Of a stretch of 64,000 bases of DNA, positions 44,745 through 55,946 are shown in pieces. The notes beneath the pieces were generated by a model. The model saw nothing but the letters and a program-made list of their open reading frames with translations. It did no database searches and had not been told where the DNA came from. Position 1 is the first letter of the stretch, and each line of letters begins with the position of its first letter. The stretch spans positions 60,668,253 through 60,732,252 of the forward strand of contig OZ026525.1 in assembly GCA_964019695.1 (NCBI GenBank). Direction: 5' to 3'. This DNA comes from Loripinus fragilis. Taxonomy: Eukaryota; Mollusca; Bivalvia; Lucinida; Lucinidae. The position numbers and the translations under genes are program-made.

Positions 44745-44930
44745 AACTCTGCATGATGGGTAATTTTTCATGCTTTTGTTGTTGTCTGAAAATTTACTTT
44801 TTCGATAAATTCTTTGAAATTAACACTTTCAGAGTGTCAAACCGCTTTGATCCAGATTGGGACCGACAGAATCCTGATCTAGATAAAAACTGTTTGCAAA
44901 GGTTATCAGCAGACGACAAAGGTCACAGCT
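44745..44930. repeat. Foldback repeat R2, copy 3
   Basis: Contains ATGCTTTTGTTGTTGTCTG, CCGCTTTGATCCAGATTGGG and the end TTATCAGCAGACGACAAAGG. Confidence 0.8.
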
Positions 44931-44963
44931 AGCTCTTCAGCTTGGACCAGGATGGGGATGATA

Positions 44964-46256
44964 CAAGGGTCATTTGAAAAGTTTGTAGTGTGGTCTTTAT
45001 CTCAGTAATCGATTTACAAACCCTATCATGTTTGGTATCATTACGAAGAACTATCTTTCCTTTATGTTGTGGCACAAATTTCATGAGGATGTTATAGTGC
45101 AGATACGAAAAATATTATTGTGAATACATGTACTGTTTGTATACTGGAAAACGCAAAATTTCAGTGGAAAATATAACTTTTTACCTTTTGAAAAGTGTGC
45201 AGAACATTAACAATAGTTCATGAAATTAGATAATTTTGTACCATTTGGTAGGCCACAAGCTGGTACAGTGATTATGCAATTGGTGATTGAGTTGGATGTT
45301 TCTAATCACTAAATACCTGAACAGCAATACCAAAACCGTCTAGAAAGCAAAGCGATGCGCTTATTTTACGACTAAAAATCACAAGCCACAATGCACATAT
45401 TTTGAAATATATAACTGACAGTAGTTTAAAATTCCCTCCGTTGGTATCTATGTCAAGCACACCTTATGCACTTTGAATTGAAACCAAAAGAATATTTGTT
45501 AACTAGAACAAAAGGAAGATAACTCTTAAAATCTTCCCATGGGGCAGAATGAGTTTAGCTGTCAGTTGACGTTCTGGTTCATTTCAATTGAAAACAGTGG
45601 CAAACAAAAAAATAAATATCTTGAGAATAGAAATCAATACATTTTGTGGTTAACATGGATACCATGAGATGTTCTTATGCCATCACCAAAATATGAGGGG
45701 TTGAATTACCCCACCCACTTCTTGAAAAGTAGGTGTAGTGTTATTATTAGGAATAATTTTCTTGAATACAGAACTAACCAAGCCACACTTTTTGAGCGAC
45801 AAAATGATGTTTATGCATTGTTTGCAACAAATAAAGCAAAACATATACTCAATAGAGATTTGTCGTGCTCCTGTAGTGACACAATTTATAGTAAAAGCAT
45901 AAAGAAAAATTGAAAAACGTCCCATTTTTGAAAGTTGACCATTTCTCTATTAGTCAACATTTTCTGAATGTAAAGGTGAAATTCAAGCAAGCAGTGATCG
46001 CATATTTTATTTTGTCAAATCATGATTGTAAATAAGGTCCCCAATTTTCCTTTATTTTTTTTGCAAATATTTTGCTTAAATTCCTGCCAGTGTATTAACC
46101 CCTACTCATTTTGAGCATGCAAAGTCCTTTTCAACAAAAATTAAAACATCAAGTAGCTATTGAGTTCTAGTTTCCAAAAATGTATTATTTGATAGCATTT
46201 TATCAATGCATTGTGGAGTTAAGATGCCATGCTATGAACTTTCCAAATGGCCCTCA
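44964..46256. mobile_element. Degenerate mariner-like element (candidate)
   Basis: The ends AAGGGTCATTTGAAAAGTTT (left) and GAGGGCCATTTGGAAAGTTC (right, reading inward) are inverted and flanked by TA. These resemble mariner terminal repeats, and the 1.29-kb length is typical for mariner. No convincing transposase motif remains in any frame, so this is either a decayed or a non-coding copy. Confidence 0.6.
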
Positions 46257-46539
46257 TACAGACCAAAACTTTAATTTAAATACTAGGATAAGTATGAGTT
46301 AGAATAACAGATCAGATTCAGAATAAATATATTATTAAAAGCTTCAACTGAAAGCATTAAGTTTCATGTCTGTGACCTTGCCCTCAAGATCAATGATGTC
46401 TGTAGTAATGGTACAGCATATAACTTGAAACCTGTATCTAATATCAAAAATAAAAGCAGTTCATGCTCAAACAAGTATGCAATTTCAACTGCACATCAAA
46501 ATTAAAAAAATGTTAAAAAATAAAGTTTGAATACAGTTA

Positions 46540-47778
46540 CAGTCAAACCTGCTGTTGCGGCCACCTCTATTAAGCGTGACCCTCCTATAAGCGGCCATTT
46601 CAGAGCCCCCCGAACGATTTTGAATGCAGATACACCTTTATTAAGCGTGCATCTGTCCAACGCGGCCAGCGGTCAACGAAATTCGCCCCAAAACGCTGAA
46701 AGTGTGTCCTTAAACGGCCATTTGTTAGCGGCCAGTTTGATTAAATTTCATCGATTTTAACTTTTTTGCACCGGTCATATGCTTAGTGCAATTAAACTCC
46801 CCAGCAGTGGTGTCTCACAGAATAAATTCTTCAACGGCCGCTACCCTATGCGGAGGTTATTGGGTCCAACTATTTGGAAGTTTGTGGCGCAATCGATCCA
46901 CAACGACCACGGGGCCGAATTCAACTCAGTTCGAGTGTTTACGCTAATCAAACACTATGGCATGGTACAGGAAACCAGCACATATGGATTAAAAACAGCG
47001 TCAACGGTAACCGAAAAGTTGAATACGCTAAGCGAACACCACTTGTTGATTTTTTTTGTAAGCGGGTAACCATTATTGCAAGCGGGTAACCAGTCAAAGA
47101 TAAATATCACAAAGCCAGTCAGCTGATAAATTTGTCGACTTCAAAGCGTTTTGCCGCTGCCAAAGTGCATTCATCCATACCGTGACAGCTGTTTACCGGT
47201 AAATGTGTGAAAAACAAAATGCATAGTATTACTCTTTGCTGGAGGCATACTTACTAAACAAGGATGCAATGTTTGCTAAAAGTCAACAAGCAATAGCTTT
47301 TGAGAAAAAAGAAGGTATTTTTGAGTGACAAAATTTTAACCATTTTTCGATTCTTTTTCACCTGAATAGATTTACAATTCTAACAACATTCTCTTCATTT
47401 TCAATATACGATGGCCATTAAACATGCATTTGCTTATCAAAATCAAGTTTTAGCTTCTAGAAAAAATATGGTTAGCAGTGTTGTCTCTAAATCCAAAGGC
47501 AAACTCTTTTGACATACATGGGAATCTTATGAGTGAATGGACATGGTTTTGTTTTTCATATTTTTTTATATGTTTTTTTTCTTTCATTTATATATTTTAT
47601 GAAGAAATGCAATAACTGCACCAGTATAGACCTTATTCTTCTTAATTTTTAACTCTTTATTATATGGGTATCCTCGATCATATGGCCATATTAGCTAAAC
47701 CTCTATTAAGCAGCCACCTGTCTTAAGCAAGCGATTTTGGATTATCCCCTGACCGCTTGCTTACGACAGGTTTGACTG
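46540..47778. mobile_element. 1.24-kb pogo-type element, non-autonomous
   Basis: TA at 46538-46539 and 47779-47780 flank inverted ends that begin CAGTCAAACCTGCTGTTGCG and CAGTCAAACCTGTCGTAAGC. The start CAGTCAAACCT is shared with Tigger ends. The interior has small overlapping frames (46779-47089) without a recognisable domain; likely an internally deleted relative. Confidence 0.8.
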
Positions 47779-47811
47779 TATACCCTAATTGCCTTTCCCC
47801 TTAACTCTTTA

Positions 47812-48005
47812 CTCCCTGGATAATTTTTCTCGCTTTTTTGTCATCTGCTGATCTTTTTCAAAATCAACCTTTTCGAAAAATTCTGTCAGGAATATGATCT
47901 GACTGTCAAACAAATTGGATCCAGATCAGACCCGACAACATGTCGGGCCTGATCTGGGTCCAATCTGGTTGCAAGGTTATCAACAGACGACACTAGTAGG
48001 TAATG
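47812..48005. repeat. Foldback repeat R2, copy 4
   Basis: CCAGATCAGACCCGACAACA / TGTCGGGCCTGATCTGGGTC with full outer arms. Confidence 0.87.
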
Positions 48006-48044
48006 AGCTAATATCTATTTATAGCTTCATTATTACAAACCCAT

Positions 48045-48136
48045 TTATCCTAGCTTAGTACTGGTTCAACCTAGGAAGACCCGTCCCTGTTTAACTGAAA
48101 GATTGTTGATGGGACATAAAGAATCAAATCAAACAA
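48045..48136 (+). mobile_element. SINE-A, 3' fragment
   Basis: TAGTACTGGTTCAACCTAGG, AGATTGTTGATGGGACATAA and the tail; 20 bp from the ninth exon of the minus-strand gene. Confidence 0.85.
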
Positions 48137-48156
48137 ACCCTGTTATGATGGTATAC

Positions 48157-48287
48157 CTTTTGTTGTCCTGTAGATCTAAGCAAGCCTGCATCAGGTTTGT
48201 CACAGTGTTGTCTGTATGTATCAGCTGAAGCTTTTGAACACACTCATCAAAGATGCCACGTAAACTGTCACTGGGTTCATCTTGTTG
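48157..48287 (-). CDS. Likely SKIC3/TTC37, ninth exon
   Basis: Acceptor TGTATTCCAG, donor GTATAC, phase 0 in and 2 out. It encodes QQDEPSDSLRGIFDECVQKL and QLIHTDNTVTNLMQACLDLQ. The exon is preceded on its downstream side by hairpin repeats and a SINE fragment. No stop in frame. Confidence 0.77.
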
Positions 48288-48784
48288 CTGGAATACAAGC
48301 AGCATGTAGCATGCAGTCAGGCCAGATTTTTTTAATTTGAATTATGAACCCTCCTGCTGTAATTTTCCGGGAAGTAGAAAAAAAAATCTTTTTTTTTTAT
48401 TTTTTTATCCGCTGACTAAATATTATTTGTTTCGTTGAAAAAATAATATATATTTGAGGTTTTGTCTGTGTATTTTTGAGTGACACTGTTAAAAGTGATT
48501 GTCCTATCCAGATTTTTTAGGAAAATGATGAAAATTTAAAGATTTAATACAGACTGTTGGTTTACCTTACTAGTTTTACTGTTTCAACACAGTTTGTTCT
48601 GGAGATAAAAAAAAAAAGCTCGTCCCCTGACCCTAAATCTGAAAAAAAAAATTCCCATACATCAACTAATAAAAAAATTCTGGACTCTTTACCCAAAACA
48701 TTCTCACATCTAAACTTATCTAACTGTATTCAATATAATTAGTAAACATGCTCATTGAAGCACAAACTGAGTATTTTATGAGTT

Positions 48785-48995
48785 ATTAAACACTTTGTAT
48801 GCTAGGAAAAATTTTCATGCTTTAGTTGTTGTCTGCTGACTTTTTTCAACATAAACTTTTTAAAACATCTTTCAGGAACAGTGTCAAACGATTTGGATCC
48901 CAGATCAGGACCGACGTTCTGTAGGTCCTGATCTGCGTCCAAACTGTTTGCAAAAGTTATCAGCAGACGATAAAAGATGCTGCTAGTAAGGAAAA
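48785..48995. repeat. Foldback repeat R2, copy 5
   Basis: CAGATCAGGACCGACGTTCT / GTAGGTCCTGATCTGCGTCC, with outer arms. Confidence 0.87.
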
Positions 48996-49402
48996 AGTTA
49001 AACCAGCTATATGAACTGAATCCAGTGGTACAATTTCATTAACAATATGGATTCATCATGTGGATCCTGATTAGCTGGCTTCACCAGGAGCCTACACACT
49101 TTTCAAAAAAGGTATATACTTTTAAAAGAGATGTGCACAGTGCCCTGTAGGAGAAGTCAGATCCGGGTCCACACTGTTTGCCTTTACACTTACATAAGTT
49201 TTTATGTTAGCAAATGTATGAAGCAGAACACTTAAGCAGACAAAATTCTAGTTTTTGGAGAGACTGTAGATGTGCTGGCATGTTGAGCTGGTGGCATGTT
49301 CAATACATAGCAAAATCTCTCATGCTGGCCAACATATACTCAAAAGGTGGCAAAAATGGTAAAACTGACAGTAAAACACAGCAGAATTTGTTCAGATGGC
49401 TT

Positions 49403-49838
49403 TACAGAGTTCCCACAGAAATTCAAAAACACAATTCCATGATTTTTCCATGATTTTCCATGATCAACAATGTATTGTCCATGACTATTAAATGCACGGC
49501 CTCCAACCTCCCCTTTTACCGCCACCTTCACCATGCAGAGCATAAATGCAGGATGCAGAAACAGAAATGTATTTAAATAAGCATGCTTGTAGACTATGCA
49601 TGCATTTTCAAATAATTAAAACTTGAAACCACCAGTAGCCAAAAAACTAGCTGTCAGACACACAAGTTTTGTGTGTCTGACAGCTAGTTTTCTGGCTACT
49701 GGTAGTTTCGTCAAAATATTTCACAAAATTCCATGATTTTTCCATGATTATTCAGGTTTTTTAAAAATCCATGATTTTTCCATGGATGGAACTTTTTTTC
49801 ATGATTTTCCATGATTTCCAGAGCTCGTGGGAACCCTG
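49403..49838. mobile_element. MITE-like repeat rich in CCATGATTTTTCCATGAT
   Basis: Ends CAGAGTTCCCACAGAAATTC and, inverted, CAGGGTTCCCACGAGCTCTG. The interior is many copies of CATGATTTTCCATGA on both sides of a hairpin at 49625-49715 (AACTAGCTGTCAGACACACA). The target duplication is unclear. Confidence 0.65.
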
Positions 49839-49884
49839 ACTTTAACTAAAAACATGTCCAGGTACCAGAAGACAAAGTGTAAGC

Positions 49885-50022
49885 ATCTCTTTTCACTGTG
49901 TTGTAGCCTTGTGCAAGACACTTTATCCATTGCTTAGTACTGGTTCCACCCAGGAAGACAGGAAATCGTCCCAGCATGACTGAAAAATTCTCGACTGGGA
50001 TGTAAAGCACCCACACAAACAA
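49885..50022 (+). mobile_element. SINE-A fragment
   Basis: CACTGTGTTGTAGCCTTGTG, TTAGTACTGGTTCCACCCAG and TCGACTGGGATGTAAAGCAC with tail; head missing. Confidence 0.82.
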
Positions 50023-50251
50023 AGTAAGCATCTCTAACTCTTATACCAACAAACATTGCAGTAGACATTTTCAAATTTTGTCGCTTGTCCAAAGAAACCA
50101 AATGACTAGACATTTCGTGCAAATTATCTGCCTTATTTTCCATGAAATGAACAAGCACCTACTTGGAACCTACATTCTAAAACTCAGATTCAACAAGTCA
50201 AGGTCATATATGATCTCCCAGAGTAAATTGATTTGACGATTTAAAGTTTAA

Positions 50252-50448
50252 TCACACTGTGTAGGCGGCAATCGAAAACGCCAATACTGTCGAGGAAGGA
50301 AGATCAAAAATTGTTAGAAACAGAGATTTCGATTGCCATTTGTCGACACACTGGCGACAAATGGCAATCAAAAACACTGTTTCTATCAATTTTTGATCCG
50401 CGGTCGTTAATTGTTGATAGCGTTTTCGATTGCCACCTACCCGGTGTG
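50252..50448. mobile_element. Palindromic MITE at a splice donor
   Basis: Ends CACACTGTGTAGGCGGCAAT and, reading inward from the right, CACACCGGGTAGGTGGCAAT, flanked by TTAAT on both sides (50247-50251, 50449-50453). TTAA is a typical target for piggyBac and Kolobok-type elements. The right duplication touches the GTACGT donor of exon 50460-50556. Confidence 0.83.
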
Positions 50449-50459
50449 TTAATACGTAC

Positions 50460-50556
50460 CATGATATTTTGAAAGGCAAAATGAGCTAACTTGAGAAGAC
50501 CAGTCACCTGAACTTGAGATTCACTGAAACAGACCATAAGACTTTCTTTACCAGAC
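50460..50556 (-). CDS. Likely SKIC3/TTC37, eighth exon, abutting a MITE
   Basis: Acceptor TTATGTGGAG, donor GTACGT, phase 2 in and 0 out, encoding SGKESLMVCFSESQVQVTGL and LKLAHFAFQNIM. It is required to bridge the phase of the exons on either side. The acceptor lacks a strong pyrimidine tract. Immediately after the donor hexamer the intron runs into a 197-bp palindromic MITE (50252-50448). Confidence 0.75.
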
Positions 50557-50579
50557 CTCCACATAAAAGTTTATATTTG

Positions 50580-50688
50580 AAAATTATATTTCTCAACAAA
50601 AACATATGTTGTGAGTATTCAAAAGAACCGTCTCAATGAGACGGTTCTTTTGAGCACCCAAAACACATGTTTAAACTGATGAATAAGA
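50580..50688. repeat. Foldback repeat R1, copy 5
   Basis: CAAAAGAACCGTCTCAATGA and GACGGTTCTTTTGAGCACCC, 25 bp upstream of the eighth exon of the minus-strand gene. Confidence 0.87.
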
Positions 50689-51035
50689 AAGTAATCACAA
50701 TTTAACATTAATACATGTATGATAATATGTAATCAATATTAAAATAGCATCTTCCTTATGTAAGCAAATTCATGGTCGTTAAGTGATGTCATTCAAATTC
50801 TAAAGTAACCTCAACATTTAATGTTGGATCTAAGCCCATTTCATGAACCACTGGGTCTTATTTCAAAATAAATTGAGGAAAGTAAAAGGTATGCAAGAAC
50901 TAGAAATTCCCTTATAATATATAATGCATGTAGCTAGTTTAGCTATTAGACTTTCCAGAGAGCGAATAACAAGGTTATTCGCATGCAACAAAGTCAGGTG
51001 TTCTCGCGTTGAGGCCCAGATTTTATTAAAGCCAG

Positions 51036-51265
51036 CACATTAAATTTTGGTACTTATTGCATACAAACAAAAAGTATCCTTTTAACACTCATGCTGACAT
51101 ATCCAACTGGGCAAGAGGTCTAGCTTTTGGTTTGAGCCTTCATGTACTTCCACACTTTGTGTATCTGAGAATCATAGGATCTGGTGAGACTGTACATATG
51201 TGCAGGCTCCTCTGAGCATTTGCTGCTTGCAAATGCGAAAGGTACCAAAATCTCATGTATTGGCC
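51036..51265. repeat. R5 repeat, copy 5
   Basis: CATTAAATTTTGGTACTTAT and AAGGTACCAAAATCTCATGT ends, beside the seventh exon of the minus-strand gene. Confidence 0.82.
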
Positions 51266-51280
51266 CATTTATAATGTTAC

Positions 51281-51369
51281 CTGTAACCTTGAGCAGATTG
51301 TAGATACTGCTGCATTATTTCTTCAACTTCCTGTAGGACACCAGCTCGTATATACATGTCTGACAATAT
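51281..51369 (-). CDS. Likely SKIC3/TTC37, seventh exon
   Basis: Acceptor TTTCGCAG, donor GTAACA, phase 0 in and 2 out. It encodes ILSDMYIRAGVLQEVEEIMQ and QYLQSAQGY, ending with the first two bases of an Arg codon. Only 182 bp separate it from the sixth exon. Confidence 0.78.
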
Positions 51370-51551
51370 CTGCGAAATAAAAACAAAAACAACTATAGTA
51401 TACAATGCAGTCCCTTTATAACACACCTCATTATTACACAGATTTTTGGATTTATCAGTGTCATGTTGTGGCTCCACAAATATTTTACCATGGAATTTTA
51501 CAAATGAATTGTAGGAAAACAATTCTGTTGTAAAATTTTCCCTTCACTCAC

Positions 51552-51611
51552 AATATGGTCCAATCCTTGTATAGTCAATGCAGCCAAGTGTCCACGGGCA
51601 TTCAGGGCTCT
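51552..51611 (-). CDS. Likely SKIC3/TTC37, sixth exon (60 nt)
   Basis: A 60-nt exon between TTTGACTCAG and GTGAGT, phase 0-0, encoding RALNARGHLAALTIQGLDHI. It was found by reading splice signals and is too short for an ORF search. It joins in frame to both flanking exons and supplies the A-helix of the repeat that continues with ILSDMYIRAG. Confidence 0.75.
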
Positions 51612-51844
51612 CTGAGTCAAAATATTTATTTATTTGCTATAATAGAAGATTTAAACACATTTTGATGTGCTACTTGTTGTTGCAGGCTTAGGAAGACATT
51701 CATGCCTGATGCGAAGCAGAGGATGTTAACATTAATGAAAGGCAGCATAGCAGATAGTTTTAGTTATGAGGAATTGGGGAACCTTTAATGACCATGAGTA
51801 AAAAATTAAAATATTATTCAATCCTTTACTGTTCAATTTATCAC

Positions 51845-52090
51845 GTAGGTACAGTGTCAAGTGTGACCACTATTGAGTTTTTCCATCAAGTCACAATTTT
51901 TTTCATCTGCTCTTTCAATTGTCTAAGGTAGCCTATATTGCAAACAGTATGGACCCAGATCTGACTGCTCCATAGGGGTCAAAGGGTTTGCATCCATGAT
52001 CAAAAGTAGACTGAAGTGCATTTTGATAAATGCAGCAGATTTTAAAGCTGAAGACATTTTCAGGACAAAAACATTGGAGGGATAAGGGTT
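51845..52090. repeat. Foldback repeat R3, diverged copy 4
   Basis: AGTATGGACCCAGATCTGAC is recognisable with an altered right half ending GGAGGGATAAGGGTTA. Confidence 0.6.
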
Positions 52091-52844
52091 ACATAACTTT
52101 TTATGCTAGTTAGAATTTTATTGCTAGGTTTTCTGGCAATGTGGCCCATTTGTTATGACTATTTATCACATGGTGTCATGTCTTGGAGCAATATAACACC
52201 ACCAGTGGTTTCATATTTAGTAATGTTATTTACCATATGAAGTCGCGTTTGGGAGTGAAATAATGCCCTGCAATAAAATCGATAAACCACTAGTGGTTTA
52301 CTGATTTTTGGGAAACATTATGATGTCCATGACAACGTTGCATACATAATGACAAAATCACAACCGCGCAAGCACCAAGCTAGCAAAATGGCTTAAGTGA
52401 TCGGTTCATAAAACGGTGTAACTGTCAAAAAACAAAGATGCGCCGACCAACTATTTTCGTCACAAACGGTAAAGTTTCAGTGTGTGGTTAGAAATCAAAG
52501 ACAGTTAGATTTCTTGTCTAACTGCCTATCAGGTGCTCCTGAGCCGGTTTCAGAGATGATTGACAGCCATGACTTGCGTGAAGGCGGTCAATGCCCTTTT
52601 CATCTCATGTTATAGGACATAACCTGTCGTGTGACGATTCCCATATTCAGCACTGGCTCATGGTCTTTCTACAATAAAAGAAGCTAGTCTGAACTCACAT
52701 TTACTTTTAGCATTTTGATAGCACACTTGTAATAATTTCAGAACTAGTTTGTAAACATGTCACATTCGAAGACAGTTAGAAGAGATCCACTGAAAACTAG
52801 TATTCAGTGCCAAAAAATGCTCACATAGAATCTAGATATTGAAA

Positions 52845-53062
52845 TTAAGCCGCACCAAACGAAACTATGATATGTGCACTAATGGAAGACTCGGATCAGC
52901 CTGTGCCCAAGGGTCTTGTTACACTACGCTGTCTGCATGGGGAAAGCTTAAGGTCCTTTGAATAGCTATCAAGTGCCCACATAATGATCTCGATCAGCCT
53001 ACACCTCTCGATGTCCTGCTCACAAACGGACAGTTTATTTTGCCATGGTGCGGCACATTAGT
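52845..53062. repeat. R6-like repeat, diverged
   Basis: AAGCCGCACCAAACGAAACT and TTTTGCCATGGTGCGGCACA are inverted ends; inner GGATCAGCCTGTGCCC occurs in similar form twice. Confidence 0.65.
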
Positions 53063-53329
53063 TTCCTGACTAAATTATCTTAATTATTTTACAACCTTTT
53101 AGCTCTGCTTACTCGCTACAAGCGGGAATGTTAACTATTTATCAAATAAGTTGGTGTTGCTAAATATGGGTTGCCTTTTTTTTTACTTTGACGAGCTTGT
53201 CACTTATTACGCTGTATCTTGTTTGGCGAGTCTTTGAAATCTGCCCCGGTGGTCTTGCGATGACGTGACTCCGGCTGTACTATTGCTAACTTGCTACTTG
53301 CACGGTTGTATAATGTGTAAAATTACGGC

Positions 53330-53715
53330 AGAAATGAGATTTCAAAGTAATCTTAATGTAATATGATAAATAGAATCTAACACTCATGCTCTTGTATTAT
53401 TAAATTTATTAAACTCGTTGTGAAAAAATGTTTGGCAAGCCTGGAATTTTATCTCTTTTCCCCAACTCGTTTAATAAATTCAATAAACATGAGCACTCAT
53501 GTAAGATCCTATATAGCACCGTAGCTTTTATAGAGCAAAACCTCAATTTTTTCAAGTCAAAACTGTGATTTCAAAGTAATTTTAATGTCATATGATAAAT
53601 AGAATCTACCTTTCATGCTCCTGTATAATTAAATTTATTAAACTCGTTGTGAAAAAGTGATAAAATGCTAGGCAACTTCTCAACTTCTCTAATAAATTCA
53701 ATAAATTGTGAACAC
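53330..53715. repeat. Tandem duplication of about 240 bp in an intron
   Basis: GATTTCAAAGTAATCTTAAT and ATTTATTAAACTCGTTGTGA occur twice, at 53338 and 53570 and again at about 53400 and 53632. No coding. Confidence 0.78.
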
Positions 53716-55222
53716 TTGTGTAAGATTCTCAATACATCCTCGGACCCAAAATAAACAGACTGGTCACTTACATACAGGTAAATGTATATATTGGAAATAC
53801 GTTGTCGTGGCTGAGCTTTCAAAACTGACGTTTGTTGAAGATTAAATACATGTAATCATATAGATCTCCGTTATTTCTCTGCATATCTTTGATTTTTCTT
53901 CAAAAAGCAATGGTTTAATATACTATCTTTAAGACTGTTTTGTTATATACTGAAACAATAAAGTTATGTCCGCTTTATGTTTATGTCTGCCAGTTCCAAA
54001 TGTATGAACGCATTTCATTTAAATTTTCACATTACCAACTGTGATCATTTAGAAACGTTTTTTCACTTAAGAGAAATTCATTTGGTAATCAGTAGAGATG
54101 CTGACAAAGCAGCGAACACGAGTACCCTTAAAATCAAAAGTCACAACATCAATAGCTTGTGTGACCATCATAATCCCGAAGTTAAAGCACATTTAAACAC
54201 CATTGAGCAAGCTCTATAGTAAGATTTTATGCTTGCTAGCTGTATGCATTGCTTTTACGACCACAGCCATTTATCTGTAACATACTCTGACGTCACAAAA
54301 CGTGGATCACGAGCGTGCGTGAAAACACTAAGAAAATTCATTTTTGGTCCAGCATTTTGATAATTAACAGAATCGGACAAATTTGAACTTTTTTTGTCAT
54401 CACAAGCATTTCAACATTAATGAAGACTAGTCAGCATAAAAACAATTGATAATGGAAATTTTCGGATAATTTTAGAGTTAGGGGTGGGGTATAAAACACA
54501 AATTTAGTAAACCTTTGATGCATGACTTCAGCCATAGTTTATGTTGTTCTCTTTTGTGTAATTGTTGTCATAAACAAACGCAATACGTTAAAATAAAAAC
54601 GGTCTCAAAAAAATGTTAGGTTAAGGAGCTTTGGAAGATCTTAAATTGTTATTTGTTTAATTCAAAGGGAGGTAATTTCAGTTAATTTCGTAAATTAAAG
54701 GTTTTGAACTGCAATTTTGCTCGTTCAACATGCAGACTTGGGATTTTTAGATGTCTTTTCATCGTCGGACAATCCTGGCTGCCATTTAACGTAAAATGTT
54801 TCACGTTTTGATGAATAACTTCCTGATCATAATGGAAAAAGCTGTGTGCACATTAGGTCCAATAACCCTTCAAGATAAGAAGATAAAATCAAATAATTAC
54901 CAATTTTTGTGTGTCCAACGTTTGATAAACATTTTGGTTTTATTTTTGTTGCGACATCTTAACAGTATCGGAAGATACAGTACCATGAAAATCGGAAGTT
55001 TCTTTTTTGTTTGAGTATATTTATTAAAAGATTATCCGTCTTTATGAACATTAGCAAGAAACCTAGGTATCCTTTTTAGCTATTTTCGGTACTTTTAGCC
55101 ATAAATCGTCAGAAATCAACATAAAAAGATGAGAAAGCTTCAATTCTATTTACTGTTTACCTCAACAACATAACTTTGTATTTCCGTCAGTGACCAGTGA
55201 CTAAGTCTGAGATACATCTTAC

Positions 55223-55351
55223 CTGCCAGTAATACAAAACTGAGTGTTTCTGAACAATGACCTTCAGACCACCAATATCTGACATCAGGACATTCTTGAA
55301 CACTTCGAAGAACACAGGCACATCCTTGTCTTCACTGAATTCTGTCAGAAG
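55223..55351 (-). CDS. Likely SKIC3/TTC37, fifth exon in window
   Basis: Acceptor ATTTATCAG, donor GTAAGA, 43 codons in phase 0-0. It encodes LLTEFSEDKDVPVFFEVFKN followed by VLMSDIGGLKVIVQKHSVLY. Joined to its neighbours it continues the helix-pair series: HHLEQLLTEF before and YYWQRALNARG after. Between it and the fourth exon lies the CCCCCCGCA/(CCGT)n mobile element. Confidence 0.78.
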
Positions 55352-55946
55352 CTGATAAATAAATAAACCAGCACATCAGATTTAGGTACATACCCCTTTT
55401 TGGACCAAAGGAAATTTTCATAAAGTTTGATACAGTTAAGACAGGATGGTCCATCATATATAGGTTATAATTTCTAAAAAATGTTGTATCTCTTTCCTGA
55501 AGATCAATCTTGTTTTAAATAGTGCAGACACTGATGAAATGTGGCATTATGTGGCATTTCATCTGGGTATTCACTGTTTGCTGAAGTACCCGTTTAGGGG
55601 GTTCCTGTCTAAAAAGAGTTAATGCTCACTCACTCACTCACAGCCATGCCTGAATGTTAGGTGTTTGAACACATACAGCATGGCAGTAGATGAGGTTTAG
55701 AACAATATAAGGTGTAGAAGCTCTTAAGTCTTACCTGGAGTAACTAAGAACTAAAATTATTATCTGGACTGAGGCTGATGAGATTAATGGAAATATCCTT
55801 TAATTGGTCTGCTTTTAAGTAGCATAAATTATAAAACACTCATCAGATAAATATAAGCAATAAATTCAATTTTTGGAAGGTCCATGGGATCATGAATACT
55901 TCGGGTCTCTTGCAAAGTTAACTTGAAGCCCTTCACTTCATTTCTT

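Larger units (their letters stand above)
52091..55222. other. Intron of the minus-strand gene, mostly unassigned
   Basis: Holds the R6-like repeat and the 53330-53715 duplication. The rest shows no gene; open frames at 53977-54219 and 54796-55014 have no splice or homology support. Confidence 0.6.

Noticed and set aside
46779..47089. Overlapping frames of 71-96 codons inside the 1.2-kb pogo-type element
   Set aside because: No helix-turn-helix or DDE motif seen; could be a remnant but cannot be supported.
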